A DNA stretch of 64,000 nucleotides from Gnetum montanum. Taxonomy: Eukaryota > Streptophyta > Gnetopsida > Gnetales > Gnetaceae. Below the pieces are notes generated by a model. That model did not search any database. It was not told where the DNA came from and worked only from the letters and a program-made list of their open reading frames with translations. The position numbers were made by a program, and so were the translations under genes. Numbering within the stretch: the stretch's first letter is position 1; the number at the start of each line of letters is the position of its first letter. Below are positions 23,500 to 35,797 of the stretch, piece after piece. Location: the NCBI GenBank assembly GCA_015680685.1, contig MNCI01022611.1:1813197-1877196 (forward strand), read 5' to 3'.

Positions 23500-25620
23500 A
23501 TGACTTCTTCTCATAGGGACGAATCTCCACCACATACAGTAGAATCCAATCAACAATAGGAAACATCAAAGAAGCCCCAACAATTAAGGGTTTTCTATTC
23601 TCATCAAGATCCTTATAATCCAAGTTTTACTTTCATCCTTCATCAAGATGAAAAAATCTAGACCAATCTATTTCCACCATGTTGATGGTCAATCTCATCA
23701 GGCTAGGCATCACTATACTTAATTCAAAATATGAAGTTCAAGACTACACCTATAAGGACTATCAGCCCACCGATGCCCAACTAAAGAAAGATCAACACAT
23801 GGAAGCGTGGTATGAGGCCTCTAAGGGTAAGAGGAACCCAACACATTTATTCTTGTAATAGCACAAAGAGCAAGGATTTGATTTGTAGCTAGTCTTAACA
23901 CATTAATTATCCTTCTTTCTTTAATGAGGAGACCCTTAACCAAAGGTTACATTCAGCTTTGAAGAACCTTGGTGATGGGAAGACAAGGTCTCAGGACTAG
24001 AGGACCTCTAAGGATAAAAATCTTAGCCTTTCATATAAGGGAAAGGATGATGGTCAAAAGAAATACAAAGAAAAGCACAAGGATCAAGGTAGGAACCGAA
24101 GGAGAGGAACTAGCAAGCATTGTTCCCCTAGTTCTCCTTCTTCACCCTCATCATCCTCTTCATCTTTGTCATCATACTCTAATAGAAGGGATAGGAGCAA
24201 GGACAAAAGAAGAAATAGCCAAGACTAGGATGGAGATGAATGGCAAGATAGAGATAAATGTAAATCCCTCTAGGATGATCAAGACTAGGGGCGAAGACAA
24301 TCACAAGGGGGAGAAGAGCATCGCATGGAGTGATGGCATAGCAAAAATCATCAGAAGCATCATGGCCATGAAGAAGCCATCGTGATCGTCATGACTATGA
24401 TGAGCCTTTGCTAACTACCAAAAACATGCTTAACATTTCAAACGTAGTAAGAATTCCAACAAAGCATTAGAAAGATAGTATAATTAAATGGTTGGATAGG
24501 AATAATATTCCCATATTTGAGAGGGGATATGATTCAGATCCTCAAAATCATCTCTAAGCCTTTCATGATGTCTATGCCTTGAAAAACATAGAGAATGAAT
24601 GACAGAAGCTCAAATTATTCCCAAAGACACTCACCAATGAAGAAAAAAGCTAGTACCAATCCTTGGAACCAAAATCCATTCACCAATGGAGTGCTATGTT
24701 GAAACTCTTCAATGAAAAATACCAAAAGTACTCCAGACTATCTAACTTACAAAGAAAAATCCACAATTAAAGTAGGGGAATCATGAGTCCTTGGATACAA
24801 CCCTAGGTAGGTACTACTCTCTATTGCATCAATGCCTAGGTCATGGAAACTCCCAAAGGAAATAGCTTCACCATATTGTAGATGGACTTAGAAATAAAAC
24901 TAGAGAAACCCTTGGGGATATATGCCCAAGGAAGACTTTCTAAAATGTGGGTCCATTAGATCCAAAGGCTAACAAACCAAGTGGCTAAAGAGGAAGGGAA
25001 GCTAAAAAAATGTGAAAGTGCATAGGAGTATAACAGGAACCCCTACATTCACAAAAGGGAGATGTGTTTCTGTGACTCAGAGGAGGAGGCATTACTTGAT
25101 GAAGTGATGAAAAAGAAGACTATGCTTATATAAAATTATGTCACCAAGATATTGGTCAAGGTGAATAAAATGTGGGACTCCTTAGATGAGAATTTTGAAA
25201 CAGCTCTGAAAATTGTAGATGAAAGAACAGACTAAGGGAGTAGTGTCAAGAAAGAAGGAGAAAGAATGATACAAATAAGGTTTACCATTAGAAAAAGGGT
25301 AAAGCTATGGTAATCAAAGAGGTTGCAAATTCTGATATAGATGATGAAGGATATAACATTTTTCACTATAAACATCCCAAGGGATGTTTCCCTATTGTGT
25401 CACATCTACAAGAATCTAGTTATATGCTCTAAATTCCAAATGAGCAAGATGACAAGCACTCAAGTGGTTGCTTTATCCACAAGGCAACTATGGGCATCAA
25501 TTCCATCAATCAACATATTATACAAATGGAGAACCTCCTTAACCATAGGAGTAGTACCAGTAGTGGCAACACCCATAGTCATGGGAGATGCCACCACCAC
25601 AGTAGCAGTATCCTTATAGG
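23500..25620 (+). pseudogene. Gag remnant of element D
   Basis: The start MTSSHRDESPPH at 23500 parallels the relative at 42151. A Ser/Arg/Lys-rich basic stretch lies near 23960-24380. The Gag core around 24480-24720 contains ERGYDSDPQNHL and YQSLEPKSIHQW. A decayed zinc knuckle (YKHPKGCFP) lies near 25365-25395. Stops, mostly TAG, occur every few dozen codons. Gag would form the virus-like particle. Confidence 0.65.
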
Positions 25621-26099
25621 CAACTAGATCATTATGGATACTACATCTAACAACCTATATCCCATCATGACTCATATATCCATGCTTCCTTCCCTCACCA
25701 CTACTACCCTTTGAAATATTACAAAGCACCTTCTCTAAGGGAAGAGTCTTATTTTCCTTTCCAATCTTAATTTTCCTCAGTAGCACCTACACCATCTACA
25801 ATCACACCCTTGGCACCTACTTCACCTATGGAGGAGGAAATTCCACCATAGCCATAGTAATGAAATGCCATTAAGATAGTGAATTTATATCCAAATATTC
25901 ATCCAAGTGGTTCTAAACAAAAACCCTGTAAGAGATTATTCTTCAAAACAAATAGCCCCATGAAACCCTTGCAAATACTTGTAGCTATTAACCCTACCTC
26001 CTCTACCTTTGATGGTATCCTCGAGCTACATTCAAACTAAAGGACTCCCAATGTCTATATTGTTATGTTAACCCATTAGGTCATAGATTGAATGAAGAT

Positions 26100-29000
26100 T
26101 GGCCATCTTCCCATGAAATGATCTAATCCTAGAAGGCCCTTATTTATTTGCAAATTCTAGGGAATGATCCATGTAAAGCTCTCTTGGACTCAGGTTCTAG
26201 GATGAACTTAATCTCCTAATAAATGTATAAGACCTAGAAATTGACTCCTCTTAAGAAGATCAATATCATATTAGAGCTAGCATATCAGTCCATCGCTATT
26301 CCTTTGGGACTAGTGGAGAACATTATGACTACCATTTGTGGGTGGTCCTATCCTACATATTTCCTTATAATTCATGTGGAAAATTGTAAATGGGATGTCC
26401 CTACCATTATAGAGAGGACATGGCTAAGTACCATCGATGTCAAATTGGTGAATCAAGACCTTTTCTTGGAAATATTCAAGAAAAATGGATTTTTAAGATA
26501 AAGAAGAAAAGGGTTCTATGCATCACATATAGTAACACAGAGTGCCATTGTGTATAGAAAATATGAACAATGCAGGGTACATCAATCCCATCATGCAATC
26601 ATGTGTTGAAATAGATAATTCAAAGGTGCCTATGTGCAACTGCCACAAAACAAGAAGATTCCCAGTGGCTGACAATAGATCCTCAAGCTAAATTTACCAT
26701 ATGGATGGAAGCATTGGAGAGCCTCAAGAACACCTATATTGAGAATAGAGATGAAATGAGGCAAATTCATCACCAACTCTCCCACCCACAAAGTGAAATG
26801 GATTAGGGAGATTTGGAAATCCTTGATTACTTTAAGTAGGAGCTCCTTGAACTGAAAGCTTTACTAGTAACTTTAGAATATGCTTTTCTTAACAATGGTA
26901 AGCCAATAGTTATCAATGCCAACCTTACTCTAGACCAAAAATAGAAACTACTAAAAGTGGTGAAAAAATGGCCACTAGCCTTTGCTTAGTCATATCATGA
27001 ATTTAATAGAACAAATATGCATCTATGCCATCATGGCATCTATACAAACTCTTCCATCATGCTAAACAGGTAACCATAGCAAAGGTTGAATCCAAAAATA
27101 AAGCAAGTTGTCAAGAAGGAGGTAGAACAACTTCTTAAGGTTGGATTCATCTATCTAATTGTGGATAGCAAATGGATCATCCCACTCGTGATTGTACCCA
27201 AGAAAGGAAAAAAAATGAAGAGTCTACATAGATTTTTAGCTATTGAACATGACAAATTTCAAGGATCATATTCCATTATCATTTGTTGACCAAGTACTGG
27301 ATACCATAGTAAGACATTGATATTACAACTATCTAGATGGTTATAGTAGCTATAACCAAATTTAGATTACACTAGAAAACTAGGCCAAGACCACATTCAT
27401 AAGTGCCTAAAAAAATTTTGCATACAAAAAAATGTCCTTTGTCCTATGCAATGATCCTACTACCTTTCAATGTTTGGTTCTCAACATCTTTCAATAGTAG
27501 ATTAGTAATAGGGTAGAAGTCTTCATGGATAACTTCTTTGCATATGGTACCACATTTAAGCAAGCCTTGGATTGTCTTGAGCAAGTGCTTCAACAATGTG
27601 TGAAGATTAACTTGAAGCTTAACTAGCAAAAAAGCTATTTAATGGTCTAAGAAGGCAAAGTGTTGGGGCACATAATTTCAAAAAAAAAAAGGAATTAACA
27701 TGGATCCAAAAAAGGTACAGGTCATCTATGGAATTACTAAGTAACATAAGATGATAAAAGATGTAAGGTCATTCCTTGGACATACTAGTTATTACCAATT
27801 CTTCATTGTGAACTTCTCAAAATTTGCTAACCCATTGGTTAAGATCATAAATAAGGATGCACCATTCAACTAGACCAAGAAATGCAAGTTACCACTCTAA
27901 TAGTTAAAGCAAAAGCTCGTAGAAAATCCCATTCTACATGATTTTGATTAGTCTACACCCTTTCACATAATGACCAATGCATTCAATTATGCTTTGGAGG
28001 TTGTGCTTACATAATTGGATGATCAGAAATGTCCCTACTACATCCATTATACAAGAAGAAGCATTGTGGAAACATAATTGAACTACACCACCATAGAGAA
28101 GAAGCTTATGTGGATGATGTATGCCTTATTGAAATTCAAGAACTATGTGCTTAGATATCAAGTTTTTGTGCACATAGACCATAGTGCCATCAAGTTCCTC
28201 ATAAACAAACCAACAATGATTCTCTGTGTCATACAATGGCTAGTAATTATACAAGAGTTCAATCTAACAATGCTAGATAGAAATGAAACTGAGAACATGG
28301 TCACTGGTCACTTGTCTTCGTTACGATGGGACAATGAAGAGGACGAGACACCTCTATCTACTTAGTTTCTAGATTAGCTCTTCTTTGTAAAAGCTATTAA
28401 AGTACAAAATCTTGAAGATCCTAATTGGTACAATAAATTCCTTTCCTATCTACTTACTCAAAGATGCCTCAAGAATGAAACAATAGGAAGAAACAATACT
28501 TTCTTTACCAAGCCAAGCATTACATAGAAATCAGGGATAACTTGTACAAGGTTTATGTTGATGGCTTGGTACAATCATGTATGCCTAATGCTAATTAACT
28601 ACGAATCCTCCAAGATGCTCATGAGGGTTGTTGCAGGGGCCATTACATTGGAAGAAGGACAATTGTAGGAATCCTCATTGCAAGATATTATTGATCAATA
28701 ATCTTCAGGGACATCCACCATTTCTCTCATTTGTGTAAGTGCTACCAACAAGATTGAGGAATGACTATGTGGATAAAGGAGCCCCAATAATGGATCCAAC
28801 CACTGGAACCTTTTCATCTTTGGGACATTGACTTCATGGGATCCATCAACCTCATGTCCAATGGAAAGGCATACATTATCGTACCTGTACCTATTGACTA
28901 CTATACCAAGTGGGCCAAAGTTTCAATCATTACCAATTTCTCATCCTCTACTGTAGTATCGTTTATTCAACAAAGTTTGGTAAATAGGTTTGGCATGCTA

Positions 29001-29741
29001 AGGGCACTTATTTCTAACAATGAAACTCATTTCACCAATGTTATCTTTTGAAAACTAATATAATGGTTAGGGGTAGAACATAAATTAACTTCCTATCACC
29101 TCCAAGCTAACAATCAAGCTAAAGTCACTAATAGGGAAATAACCAAAATATTAACATGCACCATTAGTAAATATAGGAAAGACTAGAATACAAAACTCAA
29201 TGATGCTCTATGGATCTATCAATCCAGTTAGAAAATTCTTATTGGTTATTCCCCCTATTAGTTAATGTCCAAAAAGTTACCAATATTTCCAATCCAATCA
29301 AAGCTTCATACACTTTCAATGGCTTGTGAACTTGACCTTAATTTAAGTCTTGCACAAAAGGAACATTTGATGGCATTAAATGTAGTAGATGAAAATCAAT
29401 AGGTAACGCTAACAATGAATGAGATGCACAAGACACATGTCAAACAATGTCACAACTCACACATAAGGAAAGTTAAATTCCAACCAAGAGATAAGTTTCT
29501 TTACTAGAACCTCATGCATGTACCACAACGAAAAAAATTTCAAATGTTATGAAAAGGAATTTATACCATTCATATAGATTTTCCTTCTAGGACCATAAAA
29601 ATTTATCCTGTAAGCCCAAAGAAAAGGTTGCTAGTCAACATCCAACAAATAAAGCCTTTCGTAGAAACTCACATAACCAGTGGAACTCACACCTTAACAC
29701 ATGGACAAGCACAGTCTATTTTTCAGGTCTTCTTCTTTTAA
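26100..29741 (+). pseudogene. Pol remnant of element D (protease, RT, RNase H, integrase)
   Basis: Protease core CKALLDSGSRMNLIS near 26175-26220. RT has WIIPLVIVPKKGKK near 27173-27215. In its catalytic block the FMDDF of the relative is FMDNF (27522-27536), a lost active-site Asp. RNase H lies around 27840-28220. Integrase has an H-H-C-C-like zinc region around 28615-28760, then WDIDFMGSINLMSNGKAYII near 28820-28875. The last frame ends at the TAA at 29739-29741. There are many in-frame stops. Confidence 0.75.
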
Positions 29742-30007
29742 CATAGTTGTAGGAGAGATGGCCATCCATGTAAATTCTGTGATGATTACCTAGTTTTTAA
29801 AATTTTTTGTTTTACATTGTTCTTTATATGTTTTTACTTTTTTGAATATTTTACTATTTATTTGATATATTTTACCTTATTTTTTTACTCTTATGTGATG
29901 TTCTACTCATAAGTGTTGGTGACCATTTAGGACTACCAATGGTTTCCTTCGGTCTCATGACATGGTAACATGTGATGTGAGCTTCATATCATCCTCAAGA
30001 GTTTATT

Positions 30008-30451
30008 TGTAACATCCCATCCCTTGTTAAGGATGGAAACAATTGTAAATAATGTAATTAACCTTCAAATGAAGAGGCACCTCATTATGAGGAGTTACAA
30101 TTATTCAGAGTTATGGAGCCGAGATAAGCAAGTAACGAGAGCTAGGTGAAGTGGGACAAAAACGGACTAATCACCCCTTTGGCTAGATAGCCTAACTATG
30201 GTGAAAGTGCTAAATTTCCTCTAAGGCTTAAGTGGCATAGGAAGATAATCGAAAGGGCATTATCGTACTCTCTCCTGTTAATAAAAATTTTTGATTTTCC
30301 TCTTTTTTAATTCTACAATACCAATTATTTATTCACCAATTAATTCATTTATTAAGTATTTATGATGTTTCCATTGTATTATCTAACAAAACAATAAATG
30401 TAGTAAATTAAGCCATCATATTTTTATGACCTATGGGAACAGGATGTCACA
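30008..30451 (+). repeat. 5' LTR of element F
   Basis: 444 bp, TGTAACATCC to GGATGTCACA. It aligns by eye with 39354-39850; shared blocks include TAATTAACCTTCAAATGAAG and the end with TACTCTCTCCT. It is shorter than the 3' LTR mainly through a gap near 30105, where the 3' copy has about 50 extra bases. Confidence 0.85.
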
Positions 30452-30453
30452 TT

Positions 30454-30465
30454 TGGTATTAGAGC
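30454..30465 (+). other. Primer-binding site of element F (initiator tRNA-Met type)
   Basis: TGGTATTAGAGC lies three bases after the LTR. The common plant site is TGGTATCAGAGC, complementary to initiator tRNA-Met; one C-to-T change separates them. Confidence 0.8.
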
Positions 30466-30889
30466 AAACCACGATTCAAGAGCCAAAGTGGAAGAAAAAA
30501 CATATTATTATTATAAAACACAAGTGCATCTAAGAAAAATGCCAAAATGGAAGAAATATTTTATTTTATTTTATTGTGTAACAGAGTAAGAGGAAGTACA
30601 TCCAAGAAGAATACAGAAAATGAAGAATGGGGAAAGAAGCAAAACATGGGAAAGATGTAAAAAAATTGTGATCATTTGTTGTGAGTGAATAATTCAAAAA
30701 TATCTATGACTATCTTCAATTATGCTTCCCTTTCTTCATCAATGACATTCTTCTTGTTAAGCACTACCTTACATCAAGCCAATCCATCACATAATTATTT
30801 GATGTACTCGATCACACATCTTGCTACAATTGTTGATTCCTCCTTTCTATAAAGTTGGATCTTCAACATATCCATCTATATTGACCAAT

Positions 30890-31848
30890 TGATGAGACGC
30901 GGTTTGCATCAGCCGCGATATCGCGTCCTTCCCTGCGATATCGCATACACGATATCGCAGCCAACCGTAATTTCTATAAATAAGAGGCGGCTCTCCCTTG
31001 TTTGAGGATCCCAGTTTTAGTGTAGCGAAGCTCTGGCAGTTTGACCCCTCCAGAGTTAGAATTTTCCTGTGTCTGCCCGAAGTGTGGTGAATGTGATTGT
31101 ACGGTGTCTTTATTCGAGTGTGCCGTACTTGGACACGCACATGACCGGCAATAAAGATCGAGATTACTTCATCATTGCAGCATTCACTTAGTTTATTTTA
31201 TTGTTATTTATTTCATGTTATTTATTGCTTTCATAGCGCGGTGTGAGTACGACTTAGCTACGAGCATCTACGGGTGTGTACGGCTAGTTAAGGAATCGGT
31301 TACTCATCGCGATTAGTTTCTCACCCTTGAAATCCTAGAAGCGAAACGAGTACGACTTGATTACGAGCATTTAAGTGTGACTGCTTGGTAGCCCAGTGGT
31401 GTAGCTAGGGGGATCTACGCTTGGTAACCCAGTGGCGTATTTGGGGTCTGCGCTTGGTAATCCCAGTGGCGTACCTAGGCCTATGCTTGGTAGTCCCAGT
31501 GGCAGTCGTGCACGAAGTCCAAGATGTGTACGGTTGATCAAGGAATCGGTTGCTCGTCGCACTTAGGCTAGATTAGATTTTCTTACCTTTTCCTCTTAGC
31601 TTAGAATTAGTTAATATTATTTTCCACTGCCATCAGGAGTAGCATTAGAATTAGAACACATCATACGCCTCATCTAGACTAAACCATACGTGACATATGC
31701 AAAACTAGTCTAGATGGGAAGACAGCGAACTGCGACCTAAGGCTAACTATCTAGATACCACAACTAGTCCATCTGCGGAGTTCGACCGGATCGCGCGTGC
31801 GACGCTCGTTTCGTATGGTTGAGTGTAGGGGTACCTCGCCACTCATCA
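30890..31848 (+). repeat. Solo LTR of the A family
   Basis: A full LTR from TGATGAG to CTCATCA with perfect 5-bp TSD CCAAT (30885-30889 and 31849-31853), with neither internal DNA nor primer site. It is nearly identical to the A LTR at 3648-4624. It has three GCGATATCGC-type palindromes near 30914-30958, TATAAATA at 30975-30982, AATAAA at 31150-31155 and four GCTTGGTA-CCCAGTGG repeats near 31383-31505. It arose by insertion and then recombination between LTRs. Confidence 0.9.
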
Positions 31849-31853
31849 CCAAT

Positions 31854-34600
31854 CATCCATGTCCTTTTTCCATTCCCTCTCTTTTCTCTACATAAACAAG
31901 ACTTAAATTATGAGTTATGAACAAATCAAGAAAAATGGAAGAGTAAAAAATAAAAAAAAAATATTTACTTGAAATTGATCATTGTCAATTTAGAGAAACT
32001 GTTCATGAATCTCTAGTGGTGAGCATAACACGTTGCACTCTCCAATTCTTCTAAGAGTTTCTCCAAATCTTTTACAGCATTTGGAGCATCATCGAGAATT
32101 AGATGCAAAGATGATGGAACTACAGCTTGTATTAAATCATAATCTGTCTTGAAGTTGCATGACTAAGACTCCCGTAAGTGGTAGACATCTTTACAAACAA
32201 AATAGGGTTCATTATCAAAAATTCACTAACTAATACGCCGAACAAGCACAAGTTCTTCTTCCATAGCCGCCACTATATATCCCATCAAAAAAGAAGAACT
32301 CAAGATAGAGATAGAAGGGACCATTAGAACAAACTTAGGAAGTTGTGTTGGTGCTACTTAGCAACATATTGGGCTTTTTCCAAGAGCAGAATCAATAAGA
32401 TAATTAGATCATATGTTTTTGCAAAATGATTTAAATTTTGGGAAGAAAGCTAATGGAATTAAAGGATCCTCTCAATGCTAAAAACCTAAGGCTATTTGAA
32501 TATCAAAAGGAAGAATTGTTATTACTCCAAAAACTAACTGGAAAGTAGAAATTTTCTTACTATTATAATGTTCACACCATTTCATGATAACACCTTTACA
32601 ATAGGAAAGTTTTGAAATGGGGAAGACAAACAAATCAGATAACCTTAAAGTTGTAAGATATTGAAACCCCTTTTTCCAAGTAAGCTAAGAACACAATTAG
32701 AAGCAAAAAGTACATTATTTTGATGTAAAACAATAGTGGCCAACTGAAAGCTACCTGAAGGAGTTTGAGGTAGAGGTGAAGCTTGATGCTTGGGGGCCAT
32801 GATGAAGATGGTTAGAATCCTTTGATGGTAGAAAATCTTCAAGCTTCTCCAATCCTTCAATCTTCTACTAATATTGAGTTGTGATAGGTCAAAGTCTTTC
32901 TTCTTCTCATATTTATAATACAACCATAAAAATTTTAGTAAAAGTAAAGAGGAAGTTTTAACTTAAGTTAATCAAAGATTTGATAAAGCTAACATTCCCT
33001 TTTTTTTAAAAGATAATGTTCACTTTTTTTGATTTTGTGATTTCTAGGTTCACTAAAATGAAATTATCTCTAGCTTGACTTGAAGTGCTCTCCAAGATGA
33101 TTCCAATGGTACCAATTTCATCAAAATCCAACTTACAGTTTGAAAGATACAGTAATTCTTGAGTTACATGTAGTTTAAAATTTAAAAAGGTATTTTTTTC
33201 AAAAATATTTTAAATTTTAAATTTTAAATTAAAAAATGCATTTTTAAAAAAAATAGGGTTGGAGGTCTGGGGTTCAATTCCAAGCCCCAAAAAATTTCTT
33301 ATAAAAAAATTAATTAAAAAAAATTTAGCCGTAGTAGCCAACGCCGTGATCGACCCTTGTTGCTGACCACAGTAGGGGCTGGTAAGCCCGTCCAAGGTGA
33401 CATTGCAGCCTTTGCTACACTATAGAGGTACTGACCCTTGGGCTAGCCCCAAGGGCGACCCAACACCTCTTACTATGCCTACACCTTCTGCTACCTTCCA
33501 CCACCACACCTACGCCTTCTACTGCCTATCACTGTGCCTTGTTGTACCTACCTTCTGCCTTCTACCATCGTTCCTGCCTTCTGCCACATGTTGTCATACC
33601 TTGTTGTGCTTGCCTTCTACTATCTACTACCTCATTGCCACTACCATGCTGCATATTTCTACATACCCACTACCATCATCAAGCATCATTTCTCACCACT
33701 ACTCACCTACTGTCTATCACCACGTGCTTATTATTCCGCAATGCCTTGCATCTACTACCATAAATTGCCTTCTACGTTGCCAGAAATTGCCTCCTATGTT
33801 TCCATAAACTACCTCCTACATTGCTACAAACTACCTCTTATGCCACCCTAAATGACCTCTTGCGCTACCATAAACCACCTCCCATGCTACCATAAACTAC
33901 CTCTCTAGGCGTTGCCAGAAATCATCTCTCTAACAAACGTGCACAGAAGTTGTGCAGGCCCTGAGATGGGGTGTGCAGACCGAGTCAAGGACTATACAGA
34001 CCATGAGATGAGCTGTGTTGGCCCATAGGAGGGTTGCACAAACCTCAAAGTAGGCCGTGTCAATCTAGAGAAGGGCTACAAAAACCCTGGAACAGGCATC
34101 GTCCATGCACTAAAAAAATTTATGTTGGTAAATGGGAAAATTAAAAATCCCATTAGTTGATGGAAATATTTTTTAAAAAAACATATTTCTCAAGCATAAT
34201 TATTAATTTAAATTAAAAACACACATGATTATTTTTAAAAATTCGAATAGGCTCCTTGGTAACAAGGGGGATAAAAACTTTGTCATTAAGCGTGCTCTTT
34301 CTAGAATAGAACTAGGATGAATGATCTCTCAAGAACTTTTGAAAAACATGCAAGTTTTATAAATTTAAAATGGCTATAAATTTTGAATTTGGACTTCATT
34401 TTCAATTGAACAAAAACCTATTCCAACATATTTTAACCTTCCAAACTCAATGGAACTATCAAATTTAGCTTTTGGATAATAGAAAATTAGTGTTTTTATC
34501 CATTGTTTAAGGTCCCTAAAATAATTATGATTTGGTACTTAGTAAGAAATCCATGATAGTTTCAACTTTTTTTGAAACTAATTAACTATTTAGAGATCCA
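31854..34600. other. Long 5' internal region of element F without clear genes
   Basis: About 2.7 kb between the solo LTR and F gag. Mostly AT-rich. The stretch 33250-34110 is GC-richer, with low-complexity pyrimidine-rich DNA (CTACC, CTTCTGCC phrases) in which three overlapping open frames (33397-33851) look spurious. GGGGTTCAATTCCAAGCCCC at 33262-33281 contains a B-box-like GGTTCAATTCC and a short inverted repeat; no A-box was found. This leader is unusually long for a chromovirus and may hold other insertions. Confidence 0.45.
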
Positions 34601-35790
34601 TGAAAAGGACCATCGAAGCTAAGGATTACCAACATACTTGATTTCTTCAACTTACTGATGTCCAAAACCCAAAGAATAAATTGGAGAGAAATAGAGGCTC
34701 AAGTCAATGACCAAATGAATTCCCTCAAAGATCAAATTAATGATATTAGGGGTGGTAAAAAGAGCTTCATGAGTTAAATCAAGGATTTAGGACAAAGATG
34801 CAAAATATGTTTAAGAAAATTAGGAAATTTTCCTAGAGTTCAGAGGATAAATGGTTAGATGTGCAAAGAAAGATGGCTTCCTTTGTAGACTCTATCAAGC
34901 AATTAATTGATCATCTCACTCAACCTTCACTTCCTACCCATGTTCCACCTAAAGGTTAGCATCAAGATCAAGATCAACTTTCTCCTATGGATCCACACCA
35001 GAAAAAACCCCTACCTACTAGTGAACTAGGATACCAAAATCCCTCCTTTAGGCCATAGAGTAGAAAGTAAAGACGAGGGATATAGAAACTAGCTTAATCC
35101 ACCTAGGGAATCGCTAACACAAGTTTATGCCAAGAAAGTAAAATTAAATCATTATGATAGAGGCCCTAGATCTATTACCGAGGCAAAATATTGGCTTGAT
35201 ATGTCGAATTTATCAAGCCAAGAACATTTAGAAGTTATCTCCTTATATTTAAGAGGACTTGTGACAACATGGTTGAATGGACCGAGATCTCAAGGTTTGA
35301 TTACAAATTGGCTTAATTTTTGTCAAGATTTTGAATAAAAACTTGTACTTGATTCTTCCCTCAAAAAGCACAAAATGAGATTTGATTCCTTAAGATTTGA
35401 AAGGCAATTCGTAGAAGATTATTATAAGGAATTCTGTGATCTTTATTGGTATGTAATTCATTAGGATGAGGGAGAATTAGCTTCAAAATTTATTAGTGGA
35501 CTACATACTCTACTATATCCCCAAACACAAGCTCATAATCCTCAAACCATTGATGAAGCATATAGAATTGCTAAAGATTATGGGAAATCGAATCATATAC
35601 AAGCTACCCTTCGATAAGCAACTCTTCAACAATCTACCTTTTCATAAGCAATAGTAGAGAAAACACCAACTAAAAGAGCTTGATTCATATCAGGATATTT
35701 TGTTTGTGGCAAAGATCATTTCAAACAAGATTGCCCAAAATTACAAGCAAAAATACAAAGGATCAACCAAATCAAGAATCCAAAATCCAA
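34601..35790 (+). pseudogene. Gag remnant of element F
   Basis: Translation from the ATG at 34601 gives a Gag core with EAKYWLDMSNLSSQEHLEVI, LRGLVTTWLNG and KHKMRFDSLRFERQFVEDYY at about 35180-35430. A zinc knuckle YFVCGKDHFKQDC at about 35697-35735 has its first Cys changed to Tyr. Several TAG and TGA stops and at least one shift are present. It would form the particle and bind RNA. Confidence 0.75.
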
Positions 35791-35797
35791 CCCAAAC

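Noticed and set aside
33262-33281. Possible tRNA gene or SINE from a B-box-like GGTTCAATTCC
   Set aside because: No A-box, no cloverleaf and no TSD; kept only as a note under the region.
33397-33851. Three overlapping plus-strand open frames
   Set aside because: All three frames are open at once because of pyrimidine-rich low complexity; no domain.
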